A DNA stretch of 64,000 bases from an uncultured Lachnoclostridium sp. (GTDB lineage Bacteria > Bacillota > Clostridia > Lachnospirales > Lachnospiraceae): assembly GCA_948330435.1 (NCBI GenBank), contig CAOJBY010000007.1, forward strand, positions 1 to 64,000, in the 5' to 3' direction. Position numbers and translations under genes: made by a program. Below the pieces are notes generated by a model. It saw only the letters and a list, made by a program, of their open reading frames with translations, did not search any database and was not told the DNA's origin. Positions 59,029-64,000 of this stretch are shown here, one piece after another (position 1 is the stretch's first letter; each line of letters starts with the position of its first letter).

Positions 59029-59403
59029 ATGAACATTATTATCAGCAATTCCAGCGGAAAACCTATTTACGAACAGATTACCGCTCAGATCAAGGCTATG
59101 GTCATGAATGGAACATTAAGTCCCGGCGATCCTCTGCCCTCCATGCGGCTTTTGGCTAAAGAACTTCGGATCAGTGTGATTACCACCAAGCGGGCCTATG
59201 AGGATCTGGAGCGGGACGGCTTTATTACCACCATTGTGGGGAAAGGAAGCTTTGTCCGTGAGGCGGATCGGGAGTTTGTCAAGGAGGAACAGTTAAAAGC
59301 GGTGGAGAGCCATCTGCAGGCGGCTATCGATGCAGCCAGACAGTATGGAATGTCACAGGAGGAACTAATAGGTGTTGTAAAGATGCTGTATGAGGAGATG
59401 TAG
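59029..59403 (+). CDS. GntR-family regulator, YtrA type
   Basis: 124 residues. The winged helix reads IYEQITAQIKAMVMNGTLSP, GDPLPSMRLLAKELRISVIT and TTKRAYEDLERDGFITTIVG, KGSFV. A short helical tail of about 50 residues (KAVESHLQAAIDAARQYGMS) is typical of the YtrA subfamily, which controls ABC exporters next to it. The start follows AAGAGGTGAAGG. The ATPase gene begins 3 bases after the stop. Confidence 0.93.
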   Translation: MNIIISNSSGKPIYEQITAQIKAMVMNGTLSPGDPLPSMRLLAKELRISVITTKRAYEDLERDGFITTIVGKGSFVREADREFVKEEQLKAVESHLQAAIDAARQYGMSQEELIGVVKMLYEEM

Positions 59404-59406
59404 ATT

Positions 59407-60282
59407 ATGGAATATGCAATTGAAGTAAATGGACTGACCAAGCACTATAAAGATTTTACACTGGACAATGTAAGCTTCCGAGTTCCCTCCGGTTCTATCG
59501 TAGGCTTTATTGGGGAAAATGGAGCGGGAAAGAGCACAACGATCAAGGCGATTCTGGATCTGATTCAAGTGGATTCCGGAAGCATCCGTGTCCTGGGAAA
59601 AGAAAACGCCATGAAAGATCGGAACTTAAAGGAGCAGGTAGGCGTTGTCTTTGACGAAAGCTATTTTCCGGATAATTTGAATATAAAAAATGTGGATACT
59701 ATGATGAGACAGATTTATCATCAGTGGGAGAGCAGTGTTTTCCTGAATTATTGTGGGAGGTTTGAACTTCCGGACGGGAAGCCTGTGAAGGATTTCTCCA
59801 GAGGAATGAAGATGAAACTCTCTATTGCAGTGGCTCTTTCCCATCATACAAAGCTGTTGATTCTGGATGAGGCCACCAGCGGCTTAGACCCAATCGTCAG
59901 GAATGAGATTCTGGATATCTTTTTGGAGTTTATTCAGGAGGAGGATCATACGGTATTCCTTTCCTCCCATATTACCAGCGATATTGAGAAGATTTCCGAT
60001 TATATCCTGTTGATTCATAAGGGAAAGATTTTTCTTTTTGAAAATAAGGATACTCTCATCTATGACTATGGGTTAATCCGCTGCAGTGAAGAAGAATTCG
60101 CAAAGCTTGAAAGTGCTTTGGTGCTGGGGATACAGAAGAACAGGTTTGAGGTGGAAGTGCTGGTGAAAAAACGCAAAGAACTGGAGAACCGATATCCGAA
60201 TCTGGTGATGGACCGGGTATCCATTGAGGATATTTTATTGTATGCAGTGAAAAATATAGATACTGAAAATTCTTCCAGATGA
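59407..60282 (+). CDS. ABC transporter ATP-binding protein
   Basis: 291 residues. Walker A GENGAGKSTTIKAIL, Q-loop region VGVVFDESYFP, a slightly altered signature FSRGMKMKLSIAVALSH, Walker B LLILDEATSGLDP, and His in FLSSHITSDIEKI. It has the DEATSGLDP variant common in YtrB-like proteins. The C-terminal 80 residues are an accessory domain. It pairs with the following permease. Substrate unknown; such operons are often induced by cell-wall stress. Confidence 0.93.
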   Translation: MEYAIEVNGLTKHYKDFTLDNVSFRVPSGSIVGFIGENGAGKSTTIKAILDLIQVDSGSIRVLGKENAMKDRNLKEQVGVVFDESYFPDNLNIKNVDTMMRQIYHQWESSVFLNYCGRFELPDGKPVKDFSRGMKMKLSIAVALSHHTKLLILDEATSGLDPIVRNEILDIFLEFIQEEDHTVFLSSHITSDIEKISDYILLIHKGKIFLFENKDTLIYDYGLIRCSEEEFAKLESALVLGIQKNRFEVEVLVKKRKELENRYPNLVMDRVSIEDILLYAVKNIDTENSSR

Positions 60283-60330
60283 GAGGTGCTGGAAAGGGCA
60301 TTGCGGAACTTATAATAGGAGGCAAAAGTG

Positions 60331-60969
60331 ATGAAAGGTTTATTGTTAAAGGATATCTATAATCTTAAGCGTCTGGGAAAGCAGTATGCGGTTATTTGTG
60401 CGGGAATGCTGATATGGAGTGCATTTATGAAGAATTATTCGTTCTTTTCCATGATGATTATGCTAAACGGTATCATGTCTGTGATTAGCAGTTTTAGTTT
60501 TGATGAGGCGGCCCATTTTGAAAAATATGCTTTAACACTTCCTGTTACCAGAAGGGAGCTGGTACAGGCCAAATATATACTCCTTTTGACATTTCTTGGA
60601 GGGAGTTTTCTGATAGGAACAGCCGGCAGCATCTTGTTGAATCTGATTATAGAAAGAGGAATCACGGAACTGCCGGAGCAGCTTATAAGTGCGGCATCAG
60701 TAGGCTGTCTGTTCCTGCTTGCATTTTCCATAATGATTCCGGGTGTCTTTAAGCTGGGAGTGGAAAAGGCAAGGATGCTTCTGGTGTGTATCTATGTGGG
60801 GGTTTTTGGCCTTGTCTGGGGAGGAATTTATCTGTTAAGGGAGCTTGGAATCCAGATTTCCGACAGTGACGCTTCGAAGTTTTTTGGTGCCGCTGCAGTT
60901 GTAGTTCTTGTGCTTGTTTTCATAAGCTACCGAGTTTCCATCAAGATTGTGGAAAAAAAGGAATGGTAA
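60331..60969 (+). CDS. ABC-2 type permease
   Basis: 212 residues from ATG 60331, after AGGAGG at eight bases; GTG 60328 is also in frame. Six membrane helices are seen, e.g. LLTFLGGSFLIGTAGSILLN and LFLLAFSIMIPGVFKLGVEK, with KGLLLKDIYNLKRLGKQYAV at the N-terminus, as in ABC-2 permeases of YtrA-controlled operons. A short PVTRREL segment precedes the third helix. It completes the three-gene operon. Confidence 0.88.
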   Translation: MKGLLLKDIYNLKRLGKQYAVICAGMLIWSAFMKNYSFFSMMIMLNGIMSVISSFSFDEAAHFEKYALTLPVTRRELVQAKYILLLTFLGGSFLIGTAGSILLNLIIERGITELPEQLISAASVGCLFLLAFSIMIPGVFKLGVEKARMLLVCIYVGVFGLVWGGIYLLRELGIQISDSDASKFFGAAAVVVLVLVFISYRVSIKIVEKKEW

Positions 60970-61014
60970 GGGATCAGAGTAAGAAATTTTTAAGAATTTT
61001 TTTCTCAAAGTTAC

Positions 61015-61043
61015 TTGCCTATAGGCCATATTTCCTATATACT
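61015..61043 (+). promoter_or_regulatory. Promoter of the carboxypeptidase gene
   Basis: TTGCCT (61015-61020), 17 bases, TATACT (61038-61043), about 57 bases before the ATG at 61100. Confidence 0.75.
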
Positions 61044-61099
61044 GTAGTAGAAACTAAGGTTTTTACATAGATATTGAGGATATAGAAAGCAGAGGGCCA

Positions 61100-62275
61100 A
61101 TGACAAGAAGGCAGAGAAGACGACTGGTAGGTTTCCTGGGAGGAGTGATTTTTACTCTTTGCCTGGGAATGGTAATAGGAACGGTGTATGCCGGCAATTT
61201 GGATAAGGATATGAATGAGCAGGAGAACGCTGAACTTCGGGATATTCTGGAGAAAGAAAGCGTTCGGGTGGTAAAGGAAGCTGCCAAGCCAGCAGAGGAA
61301 GAAGAGGAAGAAGAACTGACAGAGGATCTTCCAGATGACTGGAACCTGATTTTGGTAAATCGGACTCACCCTTTACCGGATGACTTTGAGGTAGAGTTAA
61401 AAAGTATCGGTGGCGGACATAAGATAGATGCCCGGGCTTATGATGATTATATGGATATGGTCCAGGCGGCAAGAAAAGAGGGAGTGTACGTGTATGTAAC
61501 TTCCTCCTATCGAAGCATGGACAAGCAGATTTCTCTTCATGAGACGAAGATAGAGGAAGGTGTCATGATGGGGTATTCCTATGAGAAATCAAAAGAACGG
61601 GCGGCTGAGGTTGTGGCTGTTCCGGGAACCAGTGAGCATCAGGCTGGGCTTGCTCTGGATTTTGTATCAGCCGAATATCGGAGACTGGATGAGAAGCAGG
61701 AGAATACCAAGGGCTTTCAGTGGCTCAGGGATAATTGCTACGATTATGGATTTATCCTGCGTTACCCCAATGGAAAGACAGAGGTTACGGGAATTATTTA
61801 TGAGCCATGGCATTTTCGCTATGTAGGAAAGAAAGCGGCTATGGAGATTAAGATTTCCGGTCAGACGCTGGAGGAGTATCTGGGAGCGATTCCGATTTCA
61901 AAAGGGACACCTGTAGAGTATGACAGCAATATTATGAAGAAAGGGAAGAAGCAGGCAGCATCTACGACACCGGCAGTACCCCCTGTAACGGAGGATGTAG
62001 AACCGGGAGGTGAGGAGAATGGCGGTTCAAGTTCTGCTCCTGATACACAGCAAGGCGGGGAAACACCTGTTGTTCCAACACCGACCCCCGCACCTGAACC
62101 AGAGGTTCCTGTAGCACCGGTTACGCCGGAGATACCGCCGGAACCAGCACCAGAGCCTACGCCGGAACCGACACCAGAACCAGAACCAACACCAACACCG
62201 GAGCCTGTACCAACGGATCCCACACCGGTGGATCCTGCACCGGCAGATCCCACACCGGTGCCAGAAGGCGTATGA
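61100..62275 (+). CDS. VanY-like D-Ala-D-Ala carboxypeptidase with Pro-rich tail
   Basis: 391 residues. A membrane anchor (RLVGFLGGVIFTLCLGMVIG) and an acidic linker (EEEEEELTEDLPDD) precede the M15B domain: VYVTSSYRSMDKQISLHE, the zinc His and Asp in PGTSEHQAGLALDFVSAE, GFILRYP and the second His in GIIYEPWHFRYVGKKAAM. It trims terminal D-Ala from wall stem peptides. From about residue 310 a Pro/Glu/Thr repeat tail (PTPAPEPEVPVAPVTPEIPP, PTPEPEPTPTPEP) follows, likely spanning or binding the wall. No vanRS-type genes are beside it. Confidence 0.9.
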   Translation: MTRRQRRRLVGFLGGVIFTLCLGMVIGTVYAGNLDKDMNEQENAELRDILEKESVRVVKEAAKPAEEEEEEELTEDLPDDWNLILVNRTHPLPDDFEVELKSIGGGHKIDARAYDDYMDMVQAARKEGVYVYVTSSYRSMDKQISLHETKIEEGVMMGYSYEKSKERAAEVVAVPGTSEHQAGLALDFVSAEYRRLDEKQENTKGFQWLRDNCYDYGFILRYPNGKTEVTGIIYEPWHFRYVGKKAAMEIKISGQTLEEYLGAIPISKGTPVEYDSNIMKKGKKQAASTTPAVPPVTEDVEPGGEENGGSSSAPDTQQGGETPVVPTPTPAPEPEVPVAPVTPEIPPEPAPEPTPEPTPEPEPTPTPEPVPTDPTPVDPAPADPTPVPEGV

Positions 62276-62326
62276 GTTAGCACCTGAAATCAGTTATACT
62301 ATAAATATAAGGCTATCGAGAAATAA

Positions 62327-62370
62327 GACAGAAGACATCTCCTATATCCGGTGTCTTCTGTCTCTCTTTA
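62327..62370 (+). terminator. Rho-independent terminator
   Basis: GACAGAAGACA (62327-62337) pairs perfectly with TGTCTTCTGTC (62352-62362), followed by TCTCTTTA. Confidence 0.88.
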
Positions 62371-62451
62371 AATATTAAAATTCTGTGAAAAAGGTTGCTT
62401 TACTTGGAAACAGATGAAAAATGTGGTAGGATGAAGAGGAAGAATTATGCA

Positions 62452-62483
62452 TTGACAGGATACCACGAGACTGGAATGGAGAA
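62452..62483 (+). promoter_or_regulatory. Leader motif copy before cardiolipin synthase
   Basis: TTGACAGGATACCACGAGAC then TGGAATGGAG. It matches the consensus TGACAGGATATTACGGAACT/GGAATAGGAG over most positions and supplies GGAG for the start at 62489. Confidence 0.55.
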
Positions 62484-62488
62484 AGAAA

Positions 62489-64000
62489 ATGTTACGTAAG
62501 ATGTTAAAGCTGTTGACAAGCAGGTTGGTATTTTTCGGAATCTTATTACTGATCCAGCTTGTGTGGCTTTTGGCCTTTTTAACCCGGCTGACCACCTACT
62601 CAACAGCGATCTCCGTATTGTTTACGATAGTAAGCCTGTTGGCTGTTCTTTGGATTATTAATCGGGATGAGAATCCGGCTTATCAGATGGCATGGGTGAT
62701 TTTTATTCTGGTATTTCCCTTGTTGGGCGGTCTTTTTTACTTGCTTGTGGGCAATAAGAGACCCTCAAAAAAGATGCGTCGGAGATTGGAAGCGGAGCAG
62801 GGTCGGACAAAAGAGGCACTGATACAGGATCCGGAGATTTTAGAGGAAGTGAATAAGATAGATGCCAGAGTAAGGGGACAGTTTGCTTATCTTTCAGAAA
62901 ACTGCGGATTTCCGGTGCATGGGAATACGAAAACCCGTTATTATAAGCTGGGGGATGAACTGTTTCCGGAACTCTTAGAAGCATTAAAAGCAGCAGAGCA
63001 TTTTATCTTTATGGAATATTTTATTGTAGAAGAGGGCCGGATGTGGAACAGCATTCTGGATATTTTGGAGGAAAAGGCGAAAGCCGGTCTGGATGTGCGC
63101 TTTGTCTATGATGATTTGGGAAGTGTTTCCCTGCTGCCGCCGGGCTATGAATGGCAGCTTGAGGCAAAGGGCATCCGCTGTATGGCATTTAATCCCTTTA
63201 TTCCTCTTTGGTCTCTGGTGATGAATAACCGGGATCACCGGAAGATTACAGTGATTGACGGCCATACGGCTTTCAGCGGCGGTGTGAATCTGGCGGATGA
63301 ATATATCAATGAAAAACAGCGTTTTGGTCATTGGAAGGATACAGGCTTTATGCTCAAGGGAGAAGCAGTCTGGAATTATACGGTGATGTTCCTTCAGATG
63401 TGGAATGCATTCCGCAAAACGGATGTTTCATACGAAGCCTTTCGCCCCACATGTTATCATCCCGAGCCTTTTGCAGAGGATGGATTTGTACAGCCATATG
63501 GAGACACGCCCCTGGATGATGAGATTGCGGCAGAGAATGTCTATCTGAATATTTTGAATCAGGCAAGAGATTACGTATATATTTTTACGCCTTATCTGAT
63601 TATCGACCATGAGATGGAGACGGCTCTCTGCCTGGCGGCTAAGCGGGGCGTGGACGTGCGGATTGTAACGCCGGGAATTCCCGATAAAAAGGTGATTTTC
63701 CAGTTGACCCGTTCCTATTATCCCAATCTTTTGAGAGCAGGTGTCCGCATTTACGAATACACACCGGGCTTTCTCCATGCCAAGTCCTATGTCTGTGATG
63801 ATGAGACGGCAGTGGTGGGCACTATCAATATGGATTTCCGCAGCCTGTATCTGCATTTTGAGTGCGGTACATTGTTTTACCGCAGTTCTCTTGTGGCGGA
63901 GGTGAAAAGAGATGCCCTGGAAACCATGGAGAAGAGCCAGGAGATAAAACTTAAGGATATCAGACAGGGACTTAGGGGAAGCCTGTTCTGTGCCATTCTA
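62489..64000 (+). CDS. cls: Cardiolipin synthase, 3' end outside window
   Basis: 504 codons are visible and the frame runs off the window, probably within 5-15 residues of the end. Two N-terminal helices (residues 14-35, 38-56) plus a third near 68-83 are followed by a linker and two HKD motifs of the phospholipase D family. The first is near NNRDHRKITVIDGHTAFSGG (HRK variant, followed by D), and the second is GFLHAKSYVCDDETAVVGTI. It condenses phosphatidylglycerol to cardiolipin at the membrane. The leader carries the recurring motif. Confidence 0.93.
   Translation, partial: MLRKMLKLLTSRLVFFGILLLIQLVWLLAFLTRLTTYSTAISVLFTIVSLLAVLWIINRDENPAYQMAWVIFILVFPLLGGLFYLLVGNKRPSKKMRRRLEAEQGRTKEALIQDPEILEEVNKIDARVRGQFAYLSENCGFPVHGNTKTRYYKLGDELFPELLEALKAAEHFIFMEYFIVEEGRMWNSILDILEEKAKAGLDVRFVYDDLGSVSLLPPGYEWQLEAKGIRCMAFNPFIPLWSLVMNNRDHRKITVIDGHTAFSGGVNLADEYINEKQRFGHWKDTGFMLKGEAVWNYTVMFLQMWNAFRKTDVSYEAFRPTCYHPEPFAEDGFVQPYGDTPLDDEIAAENVYLNILNQARDYVYIFTPYLIIDHEMETALCLAAKRGVDVRIVTPGIPDKKVIFQLTRSYYPNLLRAGVRIYEYTPGFLHAKSYVCDDETAVVGTINMDFRSLYLHFECGTLFYRSSLVAEVKRDALETMEKSQEIKLKDIRQGLRGSLFCAIL

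Noticed and set aside
61970..62270. Repetitive tract as a CRISPR or minisatellite array
   Set aside because: The repeats are in frame and code for the Pro/Glu/Thr tail of the carboxypeptidase; there are no unique spacers between fixed repeats.
62452..62480. TTGACA at 62452 as a -35 promoter box
   Set aside because: No -10 box at 16-18 bases; the sequence is better explained as a copy of the recurring leader motif.

Overview
The window looks like a chromosome segment of a Gram-positive anaerobe of the Clostridia, most likely a gut Lachnospiraceae member. The reasons are the AGGAGG-type ribosome sites, a putative group B [FeFe] hydrogenase, a class B sortase, the paired Fe-S scaffold and GGGtGRT genes, a VTC/DUF4956/CotH module, and a CbiK-type chelatase. 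The genus cannot be fixed from this sequence. I saw no rRNA, tRNA, CRISPR array or intact insertion sequence.

Layout. 0-5.7 kb is an accessory block of SUKH-like, GAD-like/DUF1851, Sel1-repeat and unrecognised proteins. It resembles a polymorphic-toxin immunity array, and no toxin is visible. 5.8-7.8 kb is an AgrA/AgrC-type two-component pair. 8.0-11.3 kb holds small genes: DUF3795, an HxlR regulator divergent from a flavin reductase, a CPBP protease, and an AbrB antitoxin whose PIN toxin is cut short. 11.5-14.3 kb is decaying, with N-truncated MutM, a broken SPL-type radical SAM gene, a MarR remnant and a lipoprotein remnant. 14.4-16.4 kb is an OmpR-type two-component system.

16.7-27.2 kb, almost all on the minus strand, carries a cell-wall amidase, a five-gene lipoprotein/ABC-transporter operon, a stretch of dead toxin-antitoxin genes, and a response regulator/kinase pair. 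A 22-bp direct-repeat operator lies at the same distance from the -10 box upstream of both the regulator and the lipoprotein/ABC operon. I therefore read these as one self-regulating envelope-sensing or efflux system. On the plus strand, 27.5-30.8 kb is the VTC polyphosphate polymerase, DUF4956 and CotH kinase module, preceded by a 19-codon leader ORF whose stop overlaps the TTG start.

31-38.2 kb is core-like: topoisomerase III, a left-handed beta-helix protein, TraX, an FAD oxidoreductase, and the scaffold/GGGtGRT pair. 38.3-45.2 kb is a carbohydrate operon with the gene content of the E. coli sgc cluster (DeoR, M42 SgcX, SgcQ, SgcE, PTS IIB, IIC, IIA). It adds a short-chain dehydrogenase, and its IIA domain is fused to a GNAT acetyltransferase. 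45.4-47.9 kb is a beta-helix/AAA+ protein with a membrane partner, bracketed by two nearly identical terminators.

47.9-64 kb continues with a hemerythrin, a TPR/YD-like lipoprotein, sortase B, CbiK, the hydrogenase, a YfcE phosphodiesterase, a Trk/Ktr potassium system, a PGRP-like amidase, an NlpC/P60 hydrolase, a GntR/ABC operon, a VanY-like carboxypeptidase, and a cardiolipin synthase that runs off the end.

Several small repeated sequences are scattered through the window and are the least explained part. They are a covarying hairpin inserted just before two ribosome sites, a leader motif around ATTACGGAACTGGAATAGGA upstream of several genes, a CCCCTTGTACACTGAGGG palindrome family, a 117-bp MITE-like inverted repeat, and a GGAAAT-N10-ATTTCC dyad before two small genes.
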